A stretch of 64,000 bases of DNA from Pseudomonas chlororaphis subsp. piscium (GTDB lineage Bacteria; Pseudomonadota; Gammaproteobacteria; Pseudomonadales; Pseudomonadaceae): assembly GCF_003850345.1 (NCBI RefSeq), contig NZ_CP027707.1, positions 7,001,156 through 7,065,155 of the forward strand, read 5' to 3'. The position numbers were made by a program, and so were the translations under genes. Shown piece after piece: positions 19,377 through 28,515 of the stretch. A model generated the notes under the pieces. That model was not told the origin of the DNA. It searched no databases and worked only from the letters and a program-made list of their open reading frames with translations. The first letter of the stretch is position 1, and every line of letters starts with the position of its first letter.

Positions 19377-20749
19377 CCCGACTGTTGATTGAATGCACCT
19401 ATGTGTTCGAACACCCCGAGACCAACTCGGGCATCCAGCGTGTGGTGCGCAACGTTATCCGTGAATTGCCCGCGGCCAACGGCACGGTGGAATGCATTCC
19501 AGTGGCGATGCTCGGCGGCAAGCTGTATCGGGTCCTGAGCCTCAAGCCGCTGCCGACCCGACGCTGGAACCTGATGGGGCTGCGGGTACGCCTGGAGCAG
19601 ATGGCCAACGTCTTCTGGCTGCGCCACCGGACTCTGGAACGCCGCAAACCCTTTGCCGATTCATACATCGCCCGGCGCTTGCTCTACATCGCGTGCCGCC
19701 TGACAGCCTTTGCCTTTCTCAGCATTCCCCTGCGCCTGTGCAACCGCTTGGTGAACGTGGATGAAATCCCCCAGCGTTGCGTACCGCTGCAACATCAACC
19801 GGGCGATCAACTGGTGTTGCTGGACTCATCCTGGCACGCCGACTTTTTCCCCTTGGCCGAACGGCTCAAGCGCGATGGCGTGGGCATCGTCTCGGTGATC
19901 TATGACCTGATTCCCCTGACTCATCCGCAGTTCTGCGACGCAGGGCTGGTCCGGGTGTTCAACCATTGGTTCGACTGGATAGCGCGCACCGCCGACGGCT
20001 ATATCGCCATTTCCGCGACCATCCGCGACCAGGTCCGCGAAGAGATGCTCCGCCGGGTCGGGCGCCAACAGGTGGCACAGCGCTGGTTCGACTATTTCCA
20101 CCTGGGTTCGGAACTGGACCAGTGCAGCGAAAACGCTCGGATCAACCCGGACCTGGCCCAGCTGTTCAAGGGCCAGGCAGCGGTCTTCCTGATGGTCAGC
20201 ACCATAGAGCCCCGTAAAAACCATGGCTTCCTGCTCGATGCCTTCGAGCGTGTCTGGGCCAGCGGTTCCCAGGCTCGCCTGTGCATCGCCGGGCGCATTG
20301 GCTGGAAGTGCGAGGCGCTGATCGAGCGGATTCGCCGGCACCCGGAGCTGAACCGGCGCCTGTTCATGTTCAACTCCCTGGACGACAACAGCCTGGAGTA
20401 CGCCTATTCCAAGGCGACGGCCCTGGTGTTCCCCTCCCATGTCGAGGGTTTCGGCCTGCCGCTGGTGGAAGCCATGCAGCGCGGCTTGCCTGCCATGGGC
20501 AGCGACATCCCGGTGTTTCGAGAAATCGGCGGCGAGTTCATGGCCTACTTCGACCTGCACGATCCGCAGAGCCTGGCCGACCTGGTCATCCAGCAGGAAA
20601 CCAGCGGCGTGTTTCCCGCGGCCCGCCATGTCGATGAGTGGCGCTGGCTGGGTTGGCGAGAAGCCAGTACCCAACTGGTCGAACGCATTGTGTTCCACAG
20701 GAACCACGCCCCCACGGTCATGGAGACGCACGATGCGGATAGCCCTTAA
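19373..20749 (+). CDS. wbpX: Rhamnosyltransferase WbpX
   Basis: A 458-residue GT4-type glycosyltransferase; length and position match P. aeruginosa WbpX (adds alpha-1,2-linked D-rhamnose). C-terminal motifs: VSTIEPRKNHGFLLDAF and FPSHVEGFGLPLVEAMQRG (EX7E type). N-terminal ECTYVFEHPETNSGIQRVV is the acceptor-side start. The ATG overlaps wzt, and the 3' end overlaps wbpY by 17 bp. Linkage is known from the P. aeruginosa protein and assumed here. Confidence 0.9.
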   Translation: MTRLLIECTYVFEHPETNSGIQRVVRNVIRELPAANGTVECIPVAMLGGKLYRVLSLKPLPTRRWNLMGLRVRLEQMANVFWLRHRTLERRKPFADSYIARRLLYIACRLTAFAFLSIPLRLCNRLVNVDEIPQRCVPLQHQPGDQLVLLDSSWHADFFPLAERLKRDGVGIVSVIYDLIPLTHPQFCDAGLVRVFNHWFDWIARTADGYIAISATIRDQVREEMLRRVGRQQVAQRWFDYFHLGSELDQCSENARINPDLAQLFKGQAAVFLMVSTIEPRKNHGFLLDAFERVWASGSQARLCIAGRIGWKCEALIERIRRHPELNRRLFMFNSLDDNSLEYAYSKATALVFPSHVEGFGLPLVEAMQRGLPAMGSDIPVFREIGGEFMAYFDLHDPQSLADLVIQQETSGVFPAARHVDEWRWLGWREASTQLVERIVFHRNHAPTVMETHDADSP

Positions 20750-21863
20750 CGCGCGCATTCTCCAGTCGCCCCGCACCGGTATCGGCCATTACGTAGCGGA
20801 ACTGGCCTCGGCCCTGGTCACCGAACAGGGGCTGGAGCTGTCGCTGTTCCATGGCTGGGGCTGGAGCCCCGAACTGCCGGCGGCGGCCATGCCGGGTTAT
20901 TCCCAAGTGGCCCCCTGGCTGCGGCGGGTCCCCGGGGCCTACCAGGCCCGGCGCTGGCTGGAGCAGCGACGTTTCGACCAGGGGTCGCACGCAGCGATCG
21001 ACCTCTACCACGAACCCAGCCTGTGGCCGCTGGAGTTCGACGGCCCGACCGTGATGACCCTGCATGACCTGACTCACCTGCATTACCCCTCGACTCAGCC
21101 GCCGGCACGCTTGAAGGAAATCGAGCGGCGCCTTGGCACAGGCGTGGAACAGGCGCGGCTGATCCTGACGGACTCGCAGTTCATCGCCGATGAAGCCCAG
21201 GATTATTTCGGCCTGCCGCGCGATCGCTTTGTCGTGGCGCCACTGGGCGTCGCCCCGCGCTTCCATCCACGCGGGCACGCCGAGCTGGAACACAACCTCG
21301 CAGTCCATGGCTTGCAGCCTCAAGGCTACTTCCTCTGCGTCGGCACCCTGGAGCCGCGCAAGAACCTGTCCCTGGCCTTGCAGGCCCACGCGCAGTTGCC
21401 GGAAACCCTGCGCCAGCGTTATCCGTTGCTGATTGTCGGCATGGCGGGTTGGGAACAAGGCCAATTCAGCGACACCCTGCAAAAGGCCCTGGCCAGCGGC
21501 CATGTGCGCCTGCTGGGCTACCTGCCGGACGAACAGCTGGCACAGCTGGTCGCCGGGGCCAGGGCCCTGGTTTTTCCTTCGCGTTACGAGGGCTTTGGTC
21601 TTCCGGTCCTGGAGGCCATGGCCAGCGGTACGCCGGTGGTACTGGCGCGATGTGCGGCAATGCCCGAAGTCGCGGGTGCGGCCGGCAACTATGTCGACCC
21701 CGACGATGTGGACGGCTTGCGCCACGCCATGCTGCGCCTGATCGAAGACGACAGCCATTGGCAGGCGTGCCGCGAAGCGGGATTGGAACAGGCAACACTT
21801 TTTTCCTGGGGGCGCTGCGCACGGATCACCGCGCATGCCTACCGTCAGGCCATGGGAGGCTGA
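20733..21863 (+). CDS. wbpY: Rhamnosyltransferase WbpY
   Basis: A 376-residue GT4 glycosyltransferase starting MRIALNARILQSPRTGIGHY. The C-terminal domain has CVGTLEPRKNLSLAL and FPSRYEGFGLPVLEAMASG. The ATG at 20733 was chosen for this family-typical start; it lies inside the end of wbpX. In P. aeruginosa WbpY adds the two alpha-1,3-linked D-rhamnoses of the trisaccharide repeat. The stop is immediately followed by the wbpZ start. Confidence 0.9.
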   Translation: MRIALNARILQSPRTGIGHYVAELASALVTEQGLELSLFHGWGWSPELPAAAMPGYSQVAPWLRRVPGAYQARRWLEQRRFDQGSHAAIDLYHEPSLWPLEFDGPTVMTLHDLTHLHYPSTQPPARLKEIERRLGTGVEQARLILTDSQFIADEAQDYFGLPRDRFVVAPLGVAPRFHPRGHAELEHNLAVHGLQPQGYFLCVGTLEPRKNLSLALQAHAQLPETLRQRYPLLIVGMAGWEQGQFSDTLQKALASGHVRLLGYLPDEQLAQLVAGARALVFPSRYEGFGLPVLEAMASGTPVVLARCAAMPEVAGAAGNYVDPDDVDGLRHAMLRLIEDDSHWQACREAGLEQATLFSWGRCARITAHAYRQAMGG

Positions 21864-22994
21864 ATGCGGGTCTTACACTTCTACAAAACATACCTGCCCG
21901 ACTCGATCGGCGGCACCGAACAGGTCATCTTCCAGCTCTGCGAAAGCGGTGCCCACTACGGTATCGATGGCCAGGTTCTGACGCTGAGCGCCGATCCCTC
22001 GCCCGGCGCGCAGAAGGTGGGTCAGCATGAGGTGCATCAGGCAAAGCTGGATTTCCAGTTCGCCTCCACCGGTTTCTCCTACAGCGTGTTCAAGCAGTTT
22101 CGCGAAATGGCCGCCGAAGCCGACGTGGTCAACTACCACTTCCCCTGGCCGTTCATGGACCTGGTGCATTTCATGAGTGGCATGAACAAGCCCTGCGTGG
22201 CCACCTACCACTCCGACATCATCCGCCAGCGCCACCTGCTCAAGCTGTACCGGCCGTTGATGAACCGCTTCCTGAACAGCGTCGACCGGATCGTCGCCGC
22301 GTCGCCGAACTACCTGCACACCAGTGATGTTCTGCAACAATTCCCGGACAAGACCCGGGTCATCCCCTACGGCCTGAACAAGGCCGGTTATCCACAGCCC
22401 GATAGCGAACGCATGACCCACTGGCGCCAGCGCCTGGGCGAGCGTTTTTTCCTGTTCGTCGGGGTGATGCGTTACTACAAGGGCCTGCACATCCTGCTCG
22501 ATGCCCTCAAGGACGTGGACTACCCGGTGGTGATCGTCGGTGCTGGCCCACTCGAGGCCGAACTGCATGCCCAGGCCGCGGCCCTGGGCCTGCGCAACTT
22601 GCATTTCCTCGGCCGCCTGGGGGATGAAGACAAGGTGGCCTTGTTGCAACTGAGCTACGCCATCGTCTTCCCCTCGCACCTGCGCTCCGAGGCCTTTGGC
22701 ATCTCGTTGCTCGAAGGCGCGATGTACGGCAAACCGATGATCTCCAGCGAGATCGGGACCGGCACCAGCTACATCAATATCCATGGCGAAACCGGCCTGG
22801 TGGTGCCACCCAGCGATCCCCTGGCCTTCCGCACCGCCATGCGCCAGCTCTGGGACAACCCGGAACAGGCCGCACAGATGGGCCTCAAGGCCGAAGCCCG
22901 TTACCGGCAGCTGTTCACCGCCGACGAGATGGGCCGCAGATGGAGCGAGCTGTACCAGGAGCTGCTGGAGGAAAAAGCCCTGTCCTACGCCTGA
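21864..22994 (+). CDS. wbpZ: Initiating rhamnosyltransferase WbpZ
   Basis: A 376-residue GT4 glycosyltransferase with N-terminal VLHFYKTYLPDSIGGTEQV and C-terminal FVGVMRYYKGLHILLDAL and FPSHLRSEAFGISLLEGAMYGKP. It matches the end-of-operon WbpZ, which in P. aeruginosa transfers the first D-rhamnose to the undecaprenyl-PP-GlcNAc primer. ATG directly follows the wbpY stop; GGGAGG lies about 8 nt upstream. Carries one perfect DnaA box (22388-22396). Confidence 0.91.
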   Translation: MRVLHFYKTYLPDSIGGTEQVIFQLCESGAHYGIDGQVLTLSADPSPGAQKVGQHEVHQAKLDFQFASTGFSYSVFKQFREMAAEADVVNYHFPWPFMDLVHFMSGMNKPCVATYHSDIIRQRHLLKLYRPLMNRFLNSVDRIVAASPNYLHTSDVLQQFPDKTRVIPYGLNKAGYPQPDSERMTHWRQRLGERFFLFVGVMRYYKGLHILLDALKDVDYPVVIVGAGPLEAELHAQAAALGLRNLHFLGRLGDEDKVALLQLSYAIVFPSHLRSEAFGISLLEGAMYGKPMISSEIGTGTSYINIHGETGLVVPPSDPLAFRTAMRQLWDNPEQAAQMGLKAEARYRQLFTADEMGRRWSELYQELLEEKALSYA

Positions 22995-23011
22995 TCCGCC
23001 AGGCGCCAATC

Positions 23012-23091
23012 TGCAGGAGCGAAGCTTGCTCGCGATGCAGACGCCGCGGTGGGTCAGGTACAGCCCTTTCGCGGGCAAGCCTCGCTCCTAC
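23012..23091. repeat. REP palindrome pair (GAAGCTTGCTCGCG type)
   Basis: Left arm TGCAGGAGCGAAGCTTGCTC at 23012 and right arm GCGGGCAAGCCTCGCTCCTAC at 23071-23091. Same family as 4658-4746 with a diverged right arm. It lies between convergent wbpZ and the PPOX gene, whose stop codon falls inside the repeat. Confidence 0.8.
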
Positions 23092-23981
23092 GTCTGATCC
23101 GTCAGGCGCCAGCGCAAGGCCAGCGCCGCGGGCCGGCGCACCAGTTGTTCGACCTCGAAGCGCCACAGGCGCTCGGCGCCCGAGAAGCTTGCGATCCGCG
23201 GGTCGTCGAGCACGACTTCAGTGCGCCCGCTGAGCTGCAGCAGGTCGCCACGGCTGAAGTCGATGAACAGCAGGCCGGCGCGGGGGTTGAGCAGCAGGTT
23301 GCCCAGGGTGTTGAAGTGCAGGTTGCCGGCGAAATCCGGAATGCTCAGGCGGTTGCCCTCGACCCGTACGAAGCCGGCCGGGCCGCCGCGGTGGGAAACA
23401 TCGACCCAGAGCCGTCCCTCGACCTCCACGTAACTGGCGACAAAAAACGTATCGGCGCCCCGGATCATCGCCCTCGCCGCTTCATCCAGCGCGTTCAGGC
23501 GCTGCACCGGCCGGTGCGCGGCCAGCGGCACCGACTCGAACTGACGCAGCTGGATGTAGCGCGGGCAGTTGCCGAAGGACTGCTCGACGCCCAGGGCAAA
23601 ACCGCTGTCGTCCAGCTCGACGATCCGACCGTTGAGGCGGTTGCGCCGCCGGGTGTGCAGTTCGATGCCCAGCAGGCCGACGGCCGCGCCCGGCGTCAGC
23701 TGGGCAGGGTCTTCGGCGGCTGGCAGGCTGTCGAGCTGCAGCAACCCAGGGGTTGGCGAGTGAGCGAAACCGACAGCCCCTTCGAGCACGCTGGCCCAGG
23801 GGTTGCCCCGGTTATCCACAGCCCCGAGCAGCATGAACGGCAGCTGTTGATAAAACTGCCGGTGCTGGTCGGGCATCTCGCTGCGGATGACCTTGCGCCC
23901 GACGACGTCCATGCGCTCGGCCACGCCAGCCTGGGCTTGCAGGCGGGTTTCGCCTGCATGCCAGGGGGATTCGGTGTTCAT
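23088..23981 (-). CDS. Pyridoxamine-5'-phosphate-oxidase-like flavoprotein
   Basis: A 297-residue protein of the PPOX split-barrel superfamily. QQLPFMLLGAVDNRGNPWASVLEG (split here as QQLPFMLLG and NPWASVLEG) is the typical first strand and flavin-binding region. FVASYVEVEGRLWVDVSHRG and LLINPRAGLLF-type strand LLLNPRAGLLFIDF follow. It resembles the N-terminal module of proteins often annotated as FAD-binding oxidoreductases fused to ferredoxin reductase, but the reductase part is absent here. It is downstream of a GST gene in the same direction (65-bp gap). Role unknown, perhaps detoxification. Confidence 0.8.
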   Translation of the reverse strand: MNTESPWHAGETRLQAQAGVAERMDVVGRKVIRSEMPDQHRQFYQQLPFMLLGAVDNRGNPWASVLEGAVGFAHSPTPGLLQLDSLPAAEDPAQLTPGAAVGLLGIELHTRRRNRLNGRIVELDDSGFALGVEQSFGNCPRYIQLRQFESVPLAAHRPVQRLNALDEAARAMIRGADTFFVASYVEVEGRLWVDVSHRGGPAGFVRVEGNRLSIPDFAGNLHFNTLGNLLLNPRAGLLFIDFSRGDLLQLSGRTEVVLDDPRIASFSGAERLWRFEVEQLVRRPAALALRWRLTDQT

Positions 23982-24046
23982 GATGGGGCTCCTCTGCGTC
24001 GATGACGCAGCAGTCAGCGGGCCCGGGGGGTGCCGGGCCGCCAGAT

Positions 24047-24670
24047 TCAGGCGCTTTGCAGGCCCACCGCGGTGCGCGGCATGCCGACGAAGCCGGGCAA
24101 GGCTTCGATGCGCGCCAGCCAGGCGCGAACCTGTGGATAATCCGCCAGCGACACATTGCCCTCAGGGGCGTGGGCGATGTAGCTGTAGCCGGCGATATCG
24201 GCGATGGTCGGTTCGCTGCCCGCCAGGTAAGGGCTGGCCGTCAGTTCCTGCTCGACCACCTTGAGCAATGCATGGGAGCGGTCGATGGCCTCCTCGGCGT
24301 TGCGCTGCGCGCCGAATACGGTGATCAGCCGCGCCACCGCCGGGCCGAACGCAATCGGTCCCGCCGCCACCGACAACCAGCGCTGGACCCGTGCCGCGCC
24401 AACCGCATCGCTGGGCAGCCAACGGCCCTGGCCGTACTTCTGCGCCAGGTACACCAGGATCGCGTTGGAGTCGGCCAGCACCACGCCCTGGTCGTCGATC
24501 ACCGGCACTTGGCCAAAAGAGTTCAGCGCCAGGAAGTCCGCCTGTTTGTGCTCGCCCTTCGCCAGATCGACGAAGATCAGCTCAAAAGGCAGCCCTAGCA
24601 ACGACAACATCAGTTCGACGCGATGGGCATGACCGGAACGGGGGAAGTTGTAGAGCTTGATGGCGTGCAT
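24047..24670 (-). CDS. Glutathione S-transferase family protein
   Basis: A 207-residue protein. The N-terminal thioredoxin-fold domain has [16 protein letters not shown] (about 7-22), cis-Pro region FGQVPVIDD and the glutathione-binding Glu/Asp-Ser in [12 protein letters not shown]. The C-terminal all-helical domain has [17 protein letters not shown] with the conserved Asp N-cap. The likely cofactor is glutathione; the substrate is unknown. Probably co-transcribed with the PPOX gene downstream and preceded by an AT-rich 130-bp promoter region (24671-24800). Confidence 0.9.
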   Translation of the reverse strand: MHAIKLYNFPRSGHAHRVELMLSLLGLPFELIFVDLAKGEHKQADFLALNSFGQVPVIDDQGVVLADSNAILVYLAQKYGQGRWLPSDAVGAARVQRWLSVAAGPIAFGPAVARLITVFGAQRNAEEAIDRSHALLKVVEQELTASPYLAGSEPTIADIAGYSYIAHAPEGNVSLADYPQVRAWLARIEALPGFVGMPRTAVGLQSA

Positions 24671-24800
24671 GGCAGACTCCGCTGGGCAGGGGTGCGGCTC
24701 ACACGAGCAGCACTAACGGACGCCATCTTCCCTCTCGGCTTAAAACAACAGAATCACCAGAAAACACAATCCATCATTTCAGCCAGCGCAATGATCCGCG

Positions 24801-25703
24801 CTACGACTGCAACGCCGGATGTTCGCGCAGCGCCTGCACCGCGAAGTCGACGAAACTGCGCACCCGCGCCGGGGCCTTGCGCCCGCCCTGATACACCACA
24901 TGGATCGGCAGCGGCGCCAGTTCGAACTCCGCCAAAACAATCTCCAGCTCGCCGGCCGCCACCTTGCCCGCGACCTGGTACGACAGCACCCGGGTCAGGC
25001 CCAGCCCCAGGCACGCGGCACTGATCGCCGCCTGGTTAGCGGTGACCACCAGCCGCGGTTCCGGGCGAACGCTCAAGGGGGTTCCGCCCTCGTCGAACAG
25101 CCAGCTTCTGGACTGGCCGATGGAAGACGGGGCAATCACCGGCGCCTGGCGCAATTCCTGCGGATGTCGCGGCCGCCCATGCCGGGCCAGGAAAGCCGGG
25201 GAAGCGCAGATGACCCGCCGCACCTCGCCGACACGCATCGCGTGCTGACCGCTGTCGGGCAACTCGCCGATGCGCACCGCGACGTCCATGCCCTCCTCGA
25301 CCATGCTCACCACCCGGTCGACCAGCAGGGCATTGATGCTGACCTCGGGAAAGCGTTCCAGGTAATCCACCATCAGCGGGGTCACGAACAACTCGCCAAA
25401 CAGCACCGGAGCAGTGATCGTCAATTGTCCGCGAGGGAGGGCATGGATGCCGGCGGCCGAGGCCTCGGCGTCCTGCAACTCGGCGAGGATGCGCCGGCTG
25501 TCTTCCAGGTAACGCTGGCCGGCTTCCGTCAGCAGCACATTGCGCGTGGTGCGGGTCAGCAACTGGGTGCCGATACGCTGCTCCAGCGCCGCCACCGCCC
25601 GGGTCACGCTGGGCGCGGACAGCCCCAGGCGCCGGGCCGCGGCAGCGAAGCCCTGCTCCTGGGCGACGCTGATGAACACCTGCATTTCCTGGAATCGGTC
25701 CAT
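24801..25703 (-). CDS. LysR family transcriptional regulator
   Basis: A 300-residue LTTR. The N-terminal helix-turn-helix (FISVAQEQGFAAAARRLGLS, then VTRAVAALEQRIGTQLL, residues ~9-48) and C-terminal effector domain are full length. The start at 25703 follows GAGGAC. It is closest in style to the DsdC/YhjC-type regulators that control a neighbouring GST or oxidoreductase. It lies upstream of and in the same direction as the GST/PPOX pair, and 58 bp downstream of the twelve-gene operon, so either could be its target. Confidence 0.9.
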   Translation of the reverse strand: MDRFQEMQVFISVAQEQGFAAAARRLGLSAPSVTRAVAALEQRIGTQLLTRTTRNVLLTEAGQRYLEDSRRILAELQDAEASAAGIHALPRGQLTITAPVLFGELFVTPLMVDYLERFPEVSINALLVDRVVSMVEEGMDVAVRIGELPDSGQHAMRVGEVRRVICASPAFLARHGRPRHPQELRQAPVIAPSSIGQSRSWLFDEGGTPLSVRPEPRLVVTANQAAISAACLGLGLTRVLSYQVAGKVAAGELEIVLAEFELAPLPIHVVYQGGRKAPARVRSFVDFAVQALREHPALQS

Positions 25704-25761
25704 GGCGGTCCTCGCACTACGGCGCCCTGCCCCGGCACTGTCCCGCATGGACCGCCCGGGC

Positions 25762-26418
25762 TCAGGCAGGGACCTGGAGTCGCTGCCACAGGGCCTCATC
25801 GTTGAAGTCCCGGATGATACTCCGCGCACCCGCCTCGCGAAGCTGAGTTTCCTCGAGCCCCGACAGCATGCCGAAGGTGTGGATGCCCGCCGCTGCCGCG
25901 GAACGCACACCGGCCAGCGAGTCCTCGAAGGCCAGCGCCTGGTCGGCGCTCACCTCCAGCAGTTGCAGGGCCGTCAGGTAAGGCAGCGGGTCGGGCTTGC
26001 CGCGCGCCAGCTCACCGCCGATCACCAGCGCATCGAAGCGCTCGGCAATCCCCAGGCCCTGGAGCATGGCTTCGGCGTTTTCCCGGGGCGCGTTGGTCAC
26101 CACCGCCATGGGGATGCCGGCCGCCTGGGCATAATCCAGGGTGCGCAGCACGCCGGGCACCGGAGTGGTCTCGCGCAGCTGGGCGCGGAACATGGCCTCC
26201 TTCTGCGCCGCCAGCTCCGGGTACTGCGCCGCCGGCGCATGGGGAAACAGGCCGGAGAAAATCATGTCGTCGGGAAAGCCCATCACATGGGCCTTGTAGT
26301 AATCCAGGCTCATGGACTTGCCCCAGCGCGCCAGCAACTGATTGTAGGCGTTGAGGTGCAGGTCATCGGTGTCGATAAGGGTGCCGTCGAGATCGAACAA
26401 CAGGGCAGAAAGCTTCAA
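25762..26418 (-). CDS. HAD hydrolase, beta-phosphoglucomutase-like (last gene of the 12-gene operon)
   Basis: A 218-residue subclass IA HAD protein with intact motif I FDLDGTLIDTD (nucleophile Asp8, acid Asp10), motif II VVTNAP and motif III/IV KPDPLPYL and FEDSLAG. The family dephosphorylates or isomerises sugar phosphates. There is no ATG; TTG 26418 is chosen because GGAG lies 8 nt upstream and it overlaps the MFS stop as TTGA. In the operon it could remove phosphate from a sugar- or cyclitol-type intermediate; substrate unknown. Confidence 0.87.
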   Translation of the reverse strand: MKLSALLFDLDGTLIDTDDLHLNAYNQLLARWGKSMSLDYYKAHVMGFPDDMIFSGLFPHAPAAQYPELAAQKEAMFRAQLRETTPVPGVLRTLDYAQAAGIPMAVVTNAPRENAEAMLQGLGIAERFDALVIGGELARGKPDPLPYLTALQLLEVSADQALAFEDSLAGVRSAAAAGIHTFGMLSGLEETQLREAGARSIIRDFNDEALWQRLQVPA

Positions 26419-27617
26419 GGGCGTGCTCCAGGAAAATGCAGACCGCGCGCGATCGGCAGCATGAGAAAGGGATAAACAATCAACAGGCTGAATGCCGCTT
26501 CGACCCCGATCCGCGAGGACAGCAGGCCCAGCAGGAAAGGCGCCAGCAACAGCGCCACGCCCACCGCCTGCGAAGCCTGGGCGCTGATGGCCGAGCTGGC
26601 CTGGGGCGCGACGCGCATCGCCGAACCGAGGATCAGCGGGAAGAAATTGCCCAGGCAGGTGCCCAGGACAAAGATGAACAAGGCTGTCAGCAGCTGGACC
26701 TGGCTGAAGTACAGCACCACCAGGGTGGCGATGGCCCCGAGCATCACGCCGACCAGCAGCGGCAACGGGCTGATGCGGATCAACGCATAACGGCTGGCCA
26801 GGCGCCCGCACACCGTGCCGGCAAAATACAGGCTCATCAGCGTGGCCGCGGCCGAGGCGCTGACCTGGACGTGCACGGCCAGGTATTCCGCGCCCCAGAA
26901 GCCGACGCCCCATTCCGCGGAAATCCCCAGCAGCACCAAGGCCCACAAGCTCAGTTGCACCCGCCGGGTCATGAGGGTCTGCCCGCTCTCGCTGGCTTGA
27001 TGGGCGGCGGCGAGTATCACCGGGGCGTTCCAGGCACTCAGCGAGAGCAAGCTCACCAGCAGCGCGACGGCGGCGATGCTGCCCGGCACCAGGCGCCAGG
27101 ACAGCCCCAGGCCGGTCATGCTCCCTACCAGCAAGGCGCCGCCGAGCACGCACAGCCCGGCGACTATGTGCGCCTCCACCAGCCTCGGCGCGGCCTGCTC
27201 GCGATAACGCTCGCCCAGGGCCGCCTGCCCCACCGCCAGCACAAATCCGCCCGACAGGCCCATCGCCCCGGCGGCGAACAAGGTCAGCGACCAGTGTCCG
27301 GCAAGGGCGAACAGGCTGCTGGCGATAACCACCGAGAGGCAGGCGATGGTACTCATGCTCGTCGACCGCACCCGTCGTTCCAGCCAGCGATAGGGCCAGC
27401 CGACCAGCGCCAGGCCGGCGGCATAGGCGGCGAAATGCAGGCCGGCCCAACCGAGGTCGAGCGCCAGGGTTTCGCGCAGGAACGGCATGATCGGCCCGAG
27501 CAACCCTTGCTGGGCGCCGAACAACCCGAACAGCAGGTAAAGGAACCATGGGCGCGCTTCATGGACCTGCTCCTGGCGGCTGAGCGCCTGACTGGAATCC
27601 CGCGCGGCTTCAGCCAT
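26415..27617 (-). CDS. MFS transporter
   Basis: A 400-residue protein with about twelve hydrophobic helices, starting near QEQVHEARPWFLYLLFGLFG. The loop GWPYRWLERRVRSTS after helix 2 corresponds to the usual MFS loop 2-3. The C-terminal half repeats the pattern (AGTVCGRLASRYALI). As the only multi-helix transporter in the twelve-gene operon it is the candidate exporter (or importer) of the product. It overlaps the upstream solute-binding-like gene by 8 bp and the downstream HAD gene by 4 bp. Confidence 0.88.
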   Translation of the reverse strand: MAEAARDSSQALSRQEQVHEARPWFLYLLFGLFGAQQGLLGPIMPFLRETLALDLGWAGLHFAAYAAGLALVGWPYRWLERRVRSTSMSTIACLSVVIASSLFALAGHWSLTLFAAGAMGLSGGFVLAVGQAALGERYREQAAPRLVEAHIVAGLCVLGGALLVGSMTGLGLSWRLVPGSIAAVALLVSLLSLSAWNAPVILAAAHQASESGQTLMTRRVQLSLWALVLLGISAEWGVGFWGAEYLAVHVQVSASAAATLMSLYFAGTVCGRLASRYALIRISPLPLLVGVMLGAIATLVVLYFSQVQLLTALFIFVLGTCLGNFFPLILGSAMRVAPQASSAISAQASQAVGVALLLAPFLLGLLSSRIGVEAAFSLLIVYPFLMLPIARGLHFPGARP

Positions 27618-28515
27618 GAGCCGTCTCCCGGCTGAACAGCGCCTGCCATTGCCGGCAACGGGCGGCCTTGTCCCGACTGGCCTGCAAGGCCGGCAGCGGT
27701 TGCAGCGTTCCGGTCGGATGGGCCTGGCCCGGCACCACCTTGCCATAACGCTGGCTGATCGCCGCCGCGGCAGGCGTGAGCATCCACTGCAACGCCTGCT
27801 GCGCATAGGCGGCGTTGGGCGAACCGGCCCGGCAGGCGAACACCTCGTCCTCATAACAGCGCGCATCTTCGGGCACGCACCAGCGCAGCTGCGGGTGCTG
27901 TTCGGCGGCGCGGGTGGCCGCGGTCGACACCGTCACCCCCAGCCAGGCCTGCCCCTGCACGACCGCCTCGATCGGCGCCGTGGAGGAACCGCTGATCGAA
28001 GGGGCTTGCCTGGCCACCCGGGCCAACAGCGCCCAGGCCTGCTCGCCGTAATGTTCGAGCAGTGCGCCAAGGTGCAGGTAGCCGGCGCCGGAGCGCCCGG
28101 GGTCGGGCAAGGCCAGCCGCCCGGACCACTCGGGGCCTGTCAGGTCCTGCCAACGGGTCGGCACCGCCAGGCCTTCGCGGGCGAGGACTTTGGGGTCATA
28201 ACAGAAGGCCGGGACGAAACCCGACGCCGCGAACCAGCGGCGATCCGTGGCCACCGCGGCGTCCGGCAGGCCGGCGAATTCGATGTCCGTCAGCGGCATC
28301 AATTGCCAGGCCAGGCCGGGGTCGAGCAAGGCGGTTGCCGCCGTCCCCAGCAACAGGTCCCAGGCCCCGGCGCTGCCGCTGTGCAGGCGTTCGATCAGCT
28401 CCGAGGTGGAGCAACGGGTCAGGCGCACCGGCATGCCGATGTGCTGGCTGATACCGGCGATGAACTCGGCCAGCTCGGCATGCTCCATCGAACTGATGGC
28501 GTTGAGCTCAGTCAT
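27610..28515 (-). CDS. Periplasmic-binding-protein-fold protein without a signal peptide
   Basis: A 301-residue protein resembling type 2 extracellular solute-binding proteins (iron/2-aminoethylphosphonate class). Visible family features: ELAEFIAGISQHIGMPVRL, DLLLGTAATALLDPGL, an internal WSGRLALPDPGRSGAGYLHL and C-terminal YAQQALQWMLTPAAAAISQRYGK (split by short gaps here). The start at 28515 (MTELNAISS) begins at the first domain strand with no signal peptide or lipobox, and the upstream bases are coding for NudK, so it is likely cytosolic. It may be a ligand-binding helper of the MFS gene or an enzyme on this fold, as with THI5-type proteins. Function unknown. Confidence 0.78.
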   Translation of the reverse strand: MTELNAISSMEHAELAEFIAGISQHIGMPVRLTRCSTSELIERLHSGSAGAWDLLLGTAATALLDPGLAWQLMPLTDIEFAGLPDAAVATDRRWFAASGFVPAFCYDPKVLAREGLAVPTRWQDLTGPEWSGRLALPDPGRSGAGYLHLGALLEHYGEQAWALLARVARQAPSISGSSTAPIEAVVQGQAWLGVTVSTAATRAAEQHPQLRWCVPEDARCYEDEVFACRAGSPNAAYAQQALQWMLTPAAAAISQRYGKVVPGQAHPTGTLQPLPALQASRDKAARCRQWQALFSRETAHG

